A stretch of DNA of 64,000 nucleotides from Jeotgalicoccus halotolerans (GTDB lineage Bacteria; Bacillota; Bacilli; Staphylococcales; Salinicoccaceae), in contig NZ_QUMW01000009.1 in assembly GCF_003387165.1 (NCBI RefSeq), positions 558,001-622,000 on the forward strand, read 5' to 3'. The notes under the pieces were generated by a model. It was not told where the DNA came from, did no database searches, and worked only from the letters and a program-made list of their open reading frames with translations. The position numbers and the translations under genes are program-made. Shown here in pieces: positions 55,180 through 63,935 of the stretch; the first letter of the stretch is position 1, and every line of letters starts with the position of its first letter.

Positions 55180-55690
55180 TGCGTATGCATGAGCGTGTGT
55201 CATGTATATGTATCGTGATTTGCGTATACGTGAGCTGACGTCATGACTATGTATCGTGATTTACGTATACATGAGCTGTAGTCATGACTATGTATCGTGA
55301 TTTACGTATACATGAGCTGTAGTCATGACTATGTATCGTGATTTGCGTATACGTGAGCTGTCGTCATGACTATGTATCGTGATTTACGTATACATGAGCT
55401 GTCGTCATGACTATGTATCGTGATTTACGTATACATGAGCTGAGGTCATGACTATGTATCGTGATTTGCGTATACATGAGCTGTCGTCATGACTATGCAT
55501 CGTGATTTGCGTATACATGAGCTGGCCTCATGACTATGTATCGTGATTTGCGTATACGTGAGCTGACGTCATGACTATGTATCGTGATTTACGTATACAT
55601 GAGCTGTCGTCATGACTATGTATCGTGATTTACGTATACATGAGCTGAGGTCATGACTATGTATCATGATTTGCATATGTATGACGGAAT
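55180..55690. repeat. 41-bp tandem repeat array, about 12 copies (locus B)
   Basis: TCATG recurs at 55200, 55241, 55282, 55323, 55364, 55405, 55446, 55487, 55528, 55569, 55610 and 55651, always 41 bp apart. Each unit contains TCATGACTATGTATCGTG, then ATTTRCGTATACRTGAGCTG and a variable triplet (ACG, TAG, TCG, AGG, GCC) before the next TCATG. Inside lie two dyads: ATGTAT-CGT...ACGTATACAT and CATGA...TCATG. End units are degenerate. Units 4-6 and 9-11 share a variant order, so blocks of three were probably duplicated. The array fills the 698-bp gap between lexA and the CAP gene; no coding sequence is credible because 41 is not a multiple of three. Confidence 0.95.
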
Positions 55691-55764
55691 AATTCACGGG
55701 GCCTTCACTTTCTACATCACCCAAAATTAAATCATCCCGTTGTGATTTTCTCAACCCGTTAACA

Positions 55765-55797
55765 AACAAAAACACCCGGATTCATCGAATCCGGGTG
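55765..55797 (-). terminator. terminator of the CAP-domain gene
   Basis: 11-bp stem CACCCGGATTC / GAATCCGGGTG with a 3-nt loop, followed by TTTTTG on the minus strand. Confidence 0.85.
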
Positions 55798-55811
55798 CAC
55801 GCCACACCATA

Positions 55812-56801
55812 TTATTTCTGTATATAGTTTTCCGTATAATACGGTATATTGTCATTGTTATACTCGATGCCGACACCGAGATGGTTAAAGTTATCATTCA
55901 GTACATTCACCCGATGTGACGGAGAGTTCAGTAAACTGTGATGAGCGAATATGGGAGATGTATGGCCGGTCGCAATATTTTCCCCTGCCAGTCTAAATTC
56001 AACCGAGCCGTTTATTAGTCTGTCTTTAAGTGTGCGGCCGTCGGGTGAGTCGTGATCAAAGTAATTATTTTCTGCCATATCACTGCTGTGCCCGTAGGCG
56101 ACTTGATTTGCAGAAGGATCCCGTTCCAGCACAGAATAACCATACTCAGCACGGGTTGCATTCACTAAATTAAAATGCATTTCCTCGTTATCTTCCCTCG
56201 CAGGATGATTGTAAAGATTATTGATTTCAATCACTTCATCTTTATTTATAATCAGCATGCCGTTCGCTTTATAGTTTTCATGTATATCGTAAAAGAAATA
56301 TGCATAACAGTTGCCGGCATCGAAGACATCGTATTCTTCATGGTCAACTTTCAGCCGCTTCCACTGTTTACGGATATAATCGACCGGTTTGCCGTATACT
56401 TCGCGCAGCTTATCCCGGTTCATTCCTTCAATACTCATCTTTCCGAATGACACATCGCCCGAATTAGTGTAGCCGCCGGTCACAATGCCGTCGCGGACGA
56501 GCACCATGTGAAAGGCTCCCGGCTGGTTCATAATAACAAAGTCGCCTTCGTATTCGGAATGAACCACCGCCTCTTCATCTGTCCTGAACGAGGAACCGAG
56601 TGAATAATCGATGTTCGTCTCCTGTGTTCCGTGAACCTGTTCAATTTTTGACGTATCGTAATTCGGAATGATATTCTGTTCCAGCCAGTAATTAAAATAA
56701 TCTTCGGTCAGACCTTCCTCGAAATCGTAGGATTGTATGGCCGGTAAGATAAAGAACAAGGCTGCATATAATATTAATAACGCTGCGATCCGCCGTGCCA
56801 T
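55812..56801 (-). CDS. membrane-anchored CAP-domain protein
   Basis: Extracytoplasmic protein of 329 residues. An uncleaved signal or anchor helix (about 4-22) is followed by a CAP-associated domain (about 55-195) and a C-terminal CAP/SCP domain (about 205-325). The CAP motifs are NATRAEYGYSVLERDP, AYGHSSDMAENNYFDHDSPDG and GENIA...H. Bacillales relatives are YlbC and YkwD; function is not settled. GGAGGAG precedes the ATG. It lies 12 bases downstream of panC and so may be cotranscribed with panBC. Confidence 0.85.
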   Translation of the reverse strand: MARRIAALLILYAALFFILPAIQSYDFEEGLTEDYFNYWLEQNIIPNYDTSKIEQVHGTQETNIDYSLGSSFRTDEEAVVHSEYEGDFVIMNQPGAFHMVLVRDGIVTGGYTNSGDVSFGKMSIEGMNRDKLREVYGKPVDYIRKQWKRLKVDHEEYDVFDAGNCYAYFFYDIHENYKANGMLIINKDEVIEINNLYNHPAREDNEEMHFNLVNATRAEYGYSVLERDPSANQVAYGHSSDMAENNYFDHDSPDGRTLKDRLINGSVEFRLAGENIATGHTSPIFAHHSLLNSPSHRVNVLNDNFNHLGVGIEYNNDNIPYYTENYIQK

Positions 56802-56813
56802 ATTACTCCTCCA

Positions 56814-57653
56814 TTAAATGCTGACGTATAAATTATCAATCAATCTTGCTTTTTCAAATTGCACTGCAATAAATATAATAACATCCTGATCGATGTTTTC
56901 AACCGGCTCCAGTCCGCGCGCTGTGTAAATCGCGAGGTCATCGACAGTGCCGCTTGTCTTTTGTTCAATATGCAGCCTGATAAACGACATCACTTTATCC
57001 GTATTGACAGTGCCGTTTTTAATCTGTTCAGCCGCGTTTAATAAGGCGGCATATATTTCCGGTGCTTCCCTATATTCTTCTCCGCTTAAATTGACATTGC
57101 GGGAACTTTTCGCAAGGCCGCTCTCTTCACGTTTTGTCGGCACCCCGATAATCTCAACCGGCACATTAAAATCCCGGACATAGCGTTCAATAACCATCAG
57201 CTGCTGGCGATCTTTTTCACCGAACACCGCAATATCAGGCCGAATAATATTAAACAGTTTGCTGACCACTGTGACTACACCTTCGAAGTGCCCCGGACGC
57301 TTTACCCCGTCCAGTATATCCGCCATCGTTTTAATGCCGAGCGTGAATTCCATACCCTCCGGATACATTTCATCATCTGCCGGGTGGAAAACAAAATCCA
57401 CACCGTGCTCCCGGCAGATGTTTAAATCACGTTCTAAGTCGCGCGGGTAAGTATCATAATCTTCCTCCGGCCCGAACTGCAGCGGATTGACAAAAATACT
57501 GACTGCCACAAGGTCAGCGTGCTGCTTCGCTGCTTCAATCAGCGCTGCATGGCCTTCATGCAGATAGCCCATAGTCGGCACAAGCGCAATTTTTTTACCG
57601 CTCTCTCTGTCTAAAAGTCTTCTTACTTCTTTAATACTTCCGGTATGCTGCAT
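56814..57653 (-). CDS. panC: pantothenate synthetase
   Basis: ATP-dependent ligation of pantoate and beta-alanine. 279 residues with the class I nucleotidyl-transferase signature PTMGYLHEGHAALIEAA near residue 25, FVNPLQFGPEEDYDTYPR near 52, and FGEKDRQQLMVI near 145. The ATG directly follows the panB stop codon. No panD gene (beta-alanine supply) was seen. Confidence 0.96.
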   Translation of the reverse strand: MQHTGSIKEVRRLLDRESGKKIALVPTMGYLHEGHAALIEAAKQHADLVAVSIFVNPLQFGPEEDYDTYPRDLERDLNICREHGVDFVFHPADDEMYPEGMEFTLGIKTMADILDGVKRPGHFEGVVTVVSKLFNIIRPDIAVFGEKDRQQLMVIERYVRDFNVPVEIIGVPTKREESGLAKSSRNVNLSGEEYREAPEIYAALLNAAEQIKNGTVNTDKVMSFIRLHIEQKTSGTVDDLAIYTARGLEPVENIDQDVIIFIAVQFEKARLIDNLYVSI

Positions 57654-58454
57654 TTATTCGTACACCCGTTTCTTATAGGTTGTTTCCTCTGTCGGGAACA
57701 TTCTGCTCTTCACTTCGTTCCGGTAGTTCGTGAGCCCCTCAACAGCAACTGAATTTATATCCGCATACGGTTTAACGAATTTCGGCAGACGGTCGCTGCC
57801 GTACTGCAGAAGATCGTGATAAACGAGCACCTGGCCGTCGGTATGAATGCCTGCCCCGATGCCGATTGTCGGAATGCTGACTGTTTCCGTTACCTTTTTG
57901 GCAAGGTCCATCGGAATTGCTTCCAGCACCATCATCGATGCGCCGGCCGCTTCAAGTGCTTTCGCATCTTTAAGCAGCTGTTCAGCCTGCTCCGAGTCTC
58001 CCGCCTGCATTTTAAAGCCTGTAATACCGAAGTGCTGCGGTGTTAATCCTAAATGCCCGCAGACAGGTACACCCGCTTTAACCAGTCCGCGGATAACATC
58101 AAATGAGTCGGCGCCTTCCATTTTGATCATATTCGCATCGCTGTTCTGATACAATCTGATGCCGTTTTTAATCCCTTCATTTACATCTGTATGATGAGTA
58201 CCGAAAGGCATATCAACGACGATAAAGGTATCCGCTGCACCGCGTCTTGCCGCCTTCGCGTGGTGAATCATATCGGCGAGTGTCACCTGTACCGGTGATT
58301 CGTACCCCAGGACGACCATTCCAAGTGAATCTCCCACTAAAATGACGTCCACATCAGCCTGTTCTGCAAGTTTTGCAGAAGGGTAATCATATGCTGTTAC
58401 CATCACTATTCTGTCATTGTTTTTCATGCTGATTAAATCTGCTGTCGACTTCAT
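57654..58454 (-). CDS. panB: 3-methyl-2-oxobutanoate hydroxymethyltransferase
   Basis: First committed step of pantothenate synthesis: adds a hydroxymethyl group from methylene-tetrahydrofolate to ketoisovalerate. 266 residues, TIM barrel, with VTAYDYPSAKLAE, ILVGDSLGMVVLGYE (Mg-binding Asp), VVDMPFGTH and IGIGAGIHTDGQVLVYHD. AGGG precedes the ATG. It diverges from panE across a 72-bp gap, so the whole pantoate branch is clustered. Confidence 0.96.
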   Translation of the reverse strand: MKSTADLISMKNNDRIVMVTAYDYPSAKLAEQADVDVILVGDSLGMVVLGYESPVQVTLADMIHHAKAARRGAADTFIVVDMPFGTHHTDVNEGIKNGIRLYQNSDANMIKMEGADSFDVIRGLVKAGVPVCGHLGLTPQHFGITGFKMQAGDSEQAEQLLKDAKALEAAGASMMVLEAIPMDLAKKVTETVSIPTIGIGAGIHTDGQVLVYHDLLQYGSDRLPKFVKPYADINSVAVEGLTNYRNEVKSRMFPTEETTYKKRVYE

Positions 58455-58526
58455 AGTTTCCCTACTTTCTTAAAATTAGATATAATTATTTTACCACAAA
58501 TACAAACAAAAAACGGAGTGACATAT

Positions 58527-59411
58527 ATGAAAATAGGTATTATCGGTGCGGGGGCAGTCGGCAGTATTATCGCCCGCGAATTTTCTAAACTGCCCGCGGA
58601 TAAAGTACAGCTTACATTAATGGCCCGGACACCGAGGGACGGCTTTACTATCCTAGAAGACGGGGTAAAAACATATCATGAAATACAGGTTCACGATGTA
58701 AATAAAGTATCGGAACGATTTGATGTGGTCTTTGTCGCGACAAAGACCCCGGCACTTGAAATGCTGAAAGATACAGTTGATAACATCACCCGTAAAGATT
58801 CGGAAATTATCTATGCACTGAACGGCATGGGCTACGATTCAGTCTTCGAAGGCGGGATTCCGTCCGTTGTTTACATCAGCGGCCAGCAGCATGACGATTA
58901 CATCGAACACTTCGTCAATCAAAAGATTATATTGCCTGAAACGGACTATACTTATATCGATGAACTGATCGCAATGATTAATGTTAGTCAACAGGTTAAT
59001 TTCGAACTCTTGAAAAGTTCCGATTTTAACAAAATACGCTATGAGAAGCTGCTGATAAATGTCGGTATTAATTCGGTGACCGCACTCAGCAAAAATACCT
59101 CAAAAATATTCGAAGATGATAAAATGGTTCAGCTGACCCGCCAGCTGCTCGAAGAAGCGATAACCGTTGTAAACAAATACAATAGTGACGGTGTGCAGAT
59201 TGGTGATGACTTTACCGACACTGCTATGGATATGTATTACAGCTATCCCCGTGATATGGGCACGAGTATGTATTACGACGTTATGGCGAACCGCACTACG
59301 GAATTTGAACACATCCAGCAGTTTATCTTTAACATGAAAGAGGACGGTGACCTGCACACACCCGTGCTCGACATGGTCGTCACCCTCTTCGCCGGCTATG
59401 AAAAACAGTAA
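58527..59411 (+). CDS. panE: 2-dehydropantoate 2-reductase
   Basis: NADPH-dependent reduction of ketopantoate to pantoate. 294 residues: Rossmann motif GIIGAGAVGSIIA at the N-terminus, VFVATKTPALEM near residue 72, and the helical C-terminal domain with KLLINVGINSVTAL near residue 180. The frame opens at a GTG in GGAGTG (58518), so the ATG at 58527 with 8-nt spacing is chosen. Divergent from panB. Confidence 0.92.
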   Translation: MKIGIIGAGAVGSIIAREFSKLPADKVQLTLMARTPRDGFTILEDGVKTYHEIQVHDVNKVSERFDVVFVATKTPALEMLKDTVDNITRKDSEIIYALNGMGYDSVFEGGIPSVVYISGQQHDDYIEHFVNQKIILPETDYTYIDELIAMINVSQQVNFELLKSSDFNKIRYEKLLINVGINSVTALSKNTSKIFEDDKMVQLTRQLLEEAITVVNKYNSDGVQIGDDFTDTAMDMYYSYPRDMGTSMYYDVMANRTTEFEHIQQFIFNMKEDGDLHTPVLDMVVTLFAGYEKQ

Positions 59412-59415
59412 ACTA

Positions 59416-59451
59416 AAAAGGAGAAATCACCTGATGGTGATTTCTCCTTTT
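59416..59451. terminator. panE terminator
   Basis: Perfect 16-bp stem AAAAGGAGAAATCACC / GGTGATTTCTCCTTTT with loop TGAT. Confidence 0.9.
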
Positions 59452-59452
59452 C

Positions 59453-59885
59453 TTATTTCACTTTTTTCTTTGGCCTGAAGTAAAAGAGCCTAGCTAAGAA
59501 TGCTAGAGCTAAAATAACAAGGATTGCGTAAACAATATTCGAATACACATCTATAACTCCTGCAATATCTTCCCAGTTCTCTCCGATTGGCTACATCCGC
59601 TGTCGTCAGGCGCAGCTATTTGCCGTATTTTAAGATTATCCGCTTCATCCGTCCAAGCCCGAGGATACCGCCGATGTAATACAGCACGACCGCCCCGCCG
59701 ACGGAGCCTGCCGTCGAAGCAGCAATCACACCGGTTACTGACATATTAGATGGTGCAGTCATAAAACCGCCAAATGTTAAGATAACTTCCGAAGGTATCG
59801 GCGGAAATATATTTTCCACTGCAATCAGGATTATAATTGGGGCGTAGCCAAACTGATTAATAACTTCTTCTAAAAAATTCTGCCT
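59453..59885 (-). pseudogene. DedA family membrane protein relic
   Basis: Three parts of a DedA protein remain. From about 59877 the frame reads FLEEVINQFGYAPIIILIA and VENIFPPIPSEVILTFGGFM, with AGG where an ATG start is expected (59883-59885). After LKYGK comes TAG (59616-59618), then LRLTTADVA still in frame. The typical DedA middle region is missing, about 75 codons by comparison with the family. The C-terminal end GENWEDIAGVIDVYSNIVY plus helix and FRPKKKVK follows in another frame to 59453. Lost start, stop codon, deletion and frameshift make it clearly non-functional. Confidence 0.8.
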
Positions 59886-59915
59886 TCTTTTCTCTGTCCC
59901 CGAAATAATTTATTT

Positions 59916-61373
59916 TTATGTTCCGCAGTATGTTTTAAAGTTCGGGTCAGCATCATCTTCCCCCGGGGCATCGGTATATTTCCCGCCAAGTTTATCGTTA
60001 AACGGTTTCGATACAGCTTTCAGCAGCTGTTTTAATTCGCCGTAATGGCCTTCCACTGCGAGGTCCAATGATTTTTGAACCAGGTGATTCCGGGGAATAA
60101 AACTCGGATTCGCCGCATTCATCGCGATATCAATTTCTTCTTTTTTTGCACTCTGAGCTTTCTTTCTCGCCTGATACTGTTCAAACCAGTTAATAAAGTC
60201 ACTATCGTTAAACATCGGCAGTTTATCGTAATTCGTCAGATAAAGGTCCCGGAAGGTGCGTGTGTAATCCGCTTCATACTTAAACATAAAGCGAAGCAGA
60301 TCATCGACCAGCTGCACATCATACTGCGCTTCATAATCCAAATCCAGTATTCCGAGCTTGTCGCCCGTCAGTGAAATATACTTTCTATTATAATACTGAG
60401 GATACTTATCGAGCACTGTCTGGGCGGCCTGCACCGCTTCTTCTTCGGAGCTCTTAAACAGCGGACACAGCGCTTCTCCGAGCTTGCCTAAATCCCACTG
60501 CCCGATCGGCGGCTGATTTTTGTACCGGTAGCGTCCGCCCGTATCAATTGAACTGAAAAACGTATCCGGATTATACACATCCATAAAGGCACAGGGACCA
60601 TAATCAAGCGTTTCGCCTGAAATTGAAATGTTATCCGTGTTCATCACTCCATGAATAAAACCGACAGCCTGCCACTGTGCAATCAGTTCTGCCTGCTTCC
60701 GCACGACATGGTCGTAAAATAAGAGATATTTTTTATCTTCTTCAAGCGCGGACAGGTACGGATAATGACGTTCGATTGCAAAATCCGCGAGTTCTATTAA
60801 GTCCTCTTTCGACTGGCGTGCAGCATATTCAAACGTACCGACCCGTATATGTGAAGCCGCAATGCGTGTCAAAATACCGCTTGGCGTCGTTATCTGACGT
60901 GTCAGCTGTTCTCCCGTATCAACAACAGCCAGTGCTCGAGTTGTTGCAATACCAATATTCGCCATATATTCGCTGATGATATATTCCCGCAGCATCGAAT
61001 CAATCGGCGCCCGGCCGTCACCCTGACGAGAATACTTCGTTGCGCCGGACCCTTTTAAGACAACATCGTATTTTTCGCTATCTGTGTTATGCTCACCTAA
61101 GAGAACGTTCCGGCCATCGCCGAGCATGTTGAGTGTTCCGAACTGATGTCCCATGTAGGCTTGTGCAATCGGTTCTGCTGATTCCGGCAGACGGTTGCCG
61201 CTGAAAAACTCAGCATCGTCTTCAAGTGCATGCTCATCCAGTTCAAGCAGTCTTGCCAGGTGGTTATTAAAAAGAACAACTTTCGGCGCCTCAGACTCTT
61301 CGGGTTCGTAAGGAGACCAGAAAGTTCGCGGCAGCGCTTTATAGTCATGTGTAAAATTAAAGCCTTTATACAT
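59916..61373 (-). CDS. selO: SelO/YdiU family protein adenylyltransferase
   Basis: Kinase-fold enzyme that transfers AMP to protein hydroxyls in place of phosphorylation, linked to redox stress in other bacteria. 485 residues: YMGHQFGTLNMLGDGRNVLLGE near residue 85, VLKGSGATKYSRQGDGRA near 115 and VMNTDNISISG near 245 hold the nucleotide and metal residues. The C-terminus ends FKTYCGT, placing a Cys where many homologues have Cys or Sec. Start is ATG 61373 after AAGGGG. Single gene next to the DedA relic. Confidence 0.92.
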   Translation of the reverse strand: MYKGFNFTHDYKALPRTFWSPYEPEESEAPKVVLFNNHLARLLELDEHALEDDAEFFSGNRLPESAEPIAQAYMGHQFGTLNMLGDGRNVLLGEHNTDSEKYDVVLKGSGATKYSRQGDGRAPIDSMLREYIISEYMANIGIATTRALAVVDTGEQLTRQITTPSGILTRIAASHIRVGTFEYAARQSKEDLIELADFAIERHYPYLSALEEDKKYLLFYDHVVRKQAELIAQWQAVGFIHGVMNTDNISISGETLDYGPCAFMDVYNPDTFFSSIDTGGRYRYKNQPPIGQWDLGKLGEALCPLFKSSEEEAVQAAQTVLDKYPQYYNRKYISLTGDKLGILDLDYEAQYDVQLVDDLLRFMFKYEADYTRTFRDLYLTNYDKLPMFNDSDFINWFEQYQARKKAQSAKKEEIDIAMNAANPSFIPRNHLVQKSLDLAVEGHYGELKQLLKAVSKPFNDKLGGKYTDAPGEDDADPNFKTYCGT

Positions 61374-61485
61374 TAAAATTCCCCTTTCAAAACAAACGTT
61401 CAAACTTAATCTCTAGTATCTGAGTATACTATATGCACGAACCCATGTATAACAGAATACACTGCTGTATTCGGCAGTAAATCTT

Positions 61486-61515
61486 TTGTTAAGTTTTTAG
61501 AAAAAAGGGTATAAT
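61486..61515 (+). promoter_or_regulatory. promoter of the first YkvI-like gene
   Basis: TTGTTA (61486-61491), 18 bp, TATAAT (61510-61515), 30 bp before the ATG. A perfect 7-bp dyad (GAATACA/TGTATTC, 61455-61472) lies just upstream and could be an operator. Confidence 0.6.
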
Positions 61516-61545
61516 CAGTAACATACAGAAATAGGAGTTGGAATC

Positions 61546-62649
61546 ATGGCAAATGGTAAAAGTCGTGCTTCCTGGAAATATGCCTTTGCGTATACCGGTA
61601 TTGTTGTAGGTGCCGGCTTTGCAACAGGACAGGAAGTACTTCAGTTTTTCGCAAGTTACGGACTTATCAGTTTTATCGGTGTTATTTTAACGGGGCTCGC
61701 AGTAATGTTTATCGGACGCCAGGCGGCAAAACTCGGCTACTCGACACATGCCGAATCCCACGTGCTGCCGCTGAATACACTATTCGGAAAAAAACTCGGC
61801 CTCGTCGTTGATATTATTCTCGCTTTTTTCCTTTATGGTCTTGCGATCGTAATGATTGCGGGAAGCGGCGCAACTTTCAACGAAGGTTTTGGTGTTCATC
61901 CGCAGGTTGGCGCAATCATTCTGATTATACTTGCTTTTATTACATTATTAATGGATTTTGATAAAATCGTCTCCATAATCGGCGTCATTACTCCTGTGCT
62001 GGTCATTGCAATGTTTTTTATTGCAGGGTATAACATATTGAATCCGGTGGTCCCGCTGTCGGAAGTCAATCAGTATAACGATGTATCACGAACACCGACT
62101 GGTTTCTGGTGGTTTGACGCTATTACTTATGCCGGCTTTACGCTGGCAACCGCTTTCAGCTTTTTATCAATAATGGGATCTGAATCCGCCCGCCAATCTA
62201 TCGTCAGACGCGGTGCGGTTTACGGTGGACTCTTAATCACGCTGTTAATGCTTCTGATAAACTTCGGGGTACTGTCAATCATACCGAACGCTTACGACGT
62301 GGCCCTGCCGACGATGCAGATGGCAGTAAATGTGTCACCATGGCTCGGTACCGCCTACTCGGTAATTATTATATTATTAATTTATAATTCTATCGTCGGC
62401 TTTTTATTTCCTTTCCTCGCGCGTTTTACAAAACCCGGGACAGGTAAATACAAAATGCTGCTGGCCGCCTCGCTGATTATCGGCTACTTCGGCACTTATG
62501 TCGGTTTCGTCGAGCTCGTTAATATTATTTACCCGCTGTTTGGTTATGTCGGCATGACTATCGGAGTAATGCTGACTATTCGCTGGGTATTTTTAAAACT
62601 TAAGGCACGAAAGCTGGCTGAAAAATTGTCGGATAACGAAGATGAATAA
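61546..62649 (+). CDS. YkvI family membrane protein (LeuT-fold-like)
   Basis: Integral membrane protein of 367 residues with about ten helices. The first helix contains IVVGAGFATGQEVLQFF, a broken-helix pattern of APC/LeuT-type carriers. FWWFDAITYAGFTLATAFSFLSIMG lies near residue 190. B. subtilis YkvI is the named relative; substrate unknown. GGAGTTGGAATC precedes the ATG. A second, broken copy follows 126 bp downstream. Confidence 0.8.
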   Translation: MANGKSRASWKYAFAYTGIVVGAGFATGQEVLQFFASYGLISFIGVILTGLAVMFIGRQAAKLGYSTHAESHVLPLNTLFGKKLGLVVDIILAFFLYGLAIVMIAGSGATFNEGFGVHPQVGAIILIILAFITLLMDFDKIVSIIGVITPVLVIAMFFIAGYNILNPVVPLSEVNQYNDVSRTPTGFWWFDAITYAGFTLATAFSFLSIMGSESARQSIVRRGAVYGGLLITLLMLLINFGVLSIIPNAYDVALPTMQMAVNVSPWLGTAYSVIIILLIYNSIVGFLFPFLARFTKPGTGKYKMLLAASLIIGYFGTYVGFVELVNIIYPLFGYVGMTIGVMLTIRWVFLKLKARKLAEKLSDNEDE

Positions 62650-62656
62650 GATGATT

Positions 62657-62694
62657 AATCCTGTGACTGCCTCCCGGCAGCTGCAGGATTTTTT
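62657..62694 (+). terminator. terminator of the first YkvI-like gene
   Basis: AATCCTG / CAGGATT with an inner CTGCC/GGCAG stem, then TTTTTG. Confidence 0.8.
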
Positions 62695-62775
62695 GATATC
62701 TTTTCCGCTTATAAAGTTTATTTTTTTTCTAATAGTTTATATAAGTTATGTAAACAACATACAGGAGATGAAATT

Positions 62776-63852
62776 ATGTCACAAGGTAAAAACCGTGCTT
62801 CATGGCGAATGGGCTTTGCATATGCCGGAATAATCGTTGGAGCCGGATTCTAAACAGGACAGGAAGTACTGCAATTTTTTGCCAGTCACGGGCTGGTCAG
62901 TATTTTAGGAATTATACTGGCGGCGCTGATTTTAATGTTCGTCGGCAGACAGGCGGCAAAACTCGGCTTCAGGTTGAATGCCGAATCACATGAAACGCCG
63001 CTCAGGGTACTCTTCGGTGCCAAACTCGGCCTGGTCATCGATTACGTTTTAATATTCTTTTTATACGGTATCGCGGTCGTTATGATTGCAGGGAGCGGTG
63101 CTACTTTTAATCAGGCCTTTGGTATACATCCGCAGCTCGGCGTGCTGATTCTTATACTATTAACCTTCGGCACACTGCTGCTTAATTTCGATAAGATCGT
63201 TAATATTATAGGCGGAATTACGCCGCTGTTAATTATCGCAGTGGTTATTATTACCGGTTACAACATATTAAATCCATACGTTCCCTACTCTGAGGTCAAT
63301 AACTATGTGGAACCGTCACGCACCCCAAGTTCATTCTGGTGGTTCGATGCGATTACTTATGCAGGACTTGCACTCGCGACAGCATTCAGCTTTTTATCGA
63401 TTATGGGATCTGAAGCTCAGAGACACGCAATTGCCCGCAGGGGTGCAATTTATGGCGGCCTGATTATTATGCTGTTAATGCTGCTGGTTAATGTCGGTGT
63501 GCTGTCAGTAATGCCGACAGCAAACGAGGTGCCGCTGCCGGCCATGGAAATGGCGGACAATATGGCACCGTGGCTCGGGTCAGTCTATTCAATCATTATC
63601 ATTCTGCTGATTTACAATTCAGTAGTCGGTTTAATGTATCCATTCCTGACCCGCTTCACCACTGCTTATTCCGGAAAGTATAAAATTATGCTGATCGTCT
63701 CGCTTATCGCAGCCTTTATAATTGCCAACGTCGGATTCGTCGAACTTGTCAATATCGTTTACCCGATCCTCGGCTATATCGGACTCGCAATCTCACTTTC
63801 GCTGTTCATCCGCTGGATTATGAACAAGAATACGAAGAAAAAACTGCTTTAA
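62776..63852 (+). pseudogene. second YkvI-like gene with in-frame stop
   Basis: From ATG 62776 (AGGAG six to eight bases upstream) the frame encodes MSQGKNRASWRMGFAY and AGIIVGAGF, then TAA at 62851-62853, then TGQEVLQFFASHG and a full remaining transporter to 63852. The intact paralogue has GCA (Ala) at that codon. The rest has no further stops and is highly similar to the first copy. The stop is in the first helix, so the product is lost unless translation restarts (ATG 62935), without helices 1-2. Confidence 0.88.
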
Positions 63853-63873
63853 ATACTGTAGAAGATAAAAATC

Positions 63874-63904
63874 GCCCATCCGCTTTGTGCGGATGGGCTG
63901 TTTT
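63874..63904 (+). terminator. terminator after the YkvI pair
   Basis: Perfect 10-bp stem GCCCATCCGC / GCGGATGGGC with a 5-nt loop, then TGTTTT. Confidence 0.85.
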
Positions 63905-63935
63905 GATGGGTGGGTGTGAGGAAGTGACAATCTTG

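Noticed and set aside
55180-55690. CRISPR array
   Set aside because: Nearly the whole 41-bp unit is conserved and only a 3-base slot varies; there are no spacers of 25-40 bases and no cas genes in the window.
55575-55775. 66-residue reading frame overlapping the repeat array
   Set aside because: The period is not a multiple of three, so the frame would shift through each unit; no ribosome site.
61455-61472. Terminator for a gene upstream of the YkvI pair
   Set aside because: The dyad GAATACA/TGTATTC has no T tract on either side; an operator or chance dyad is more likely.
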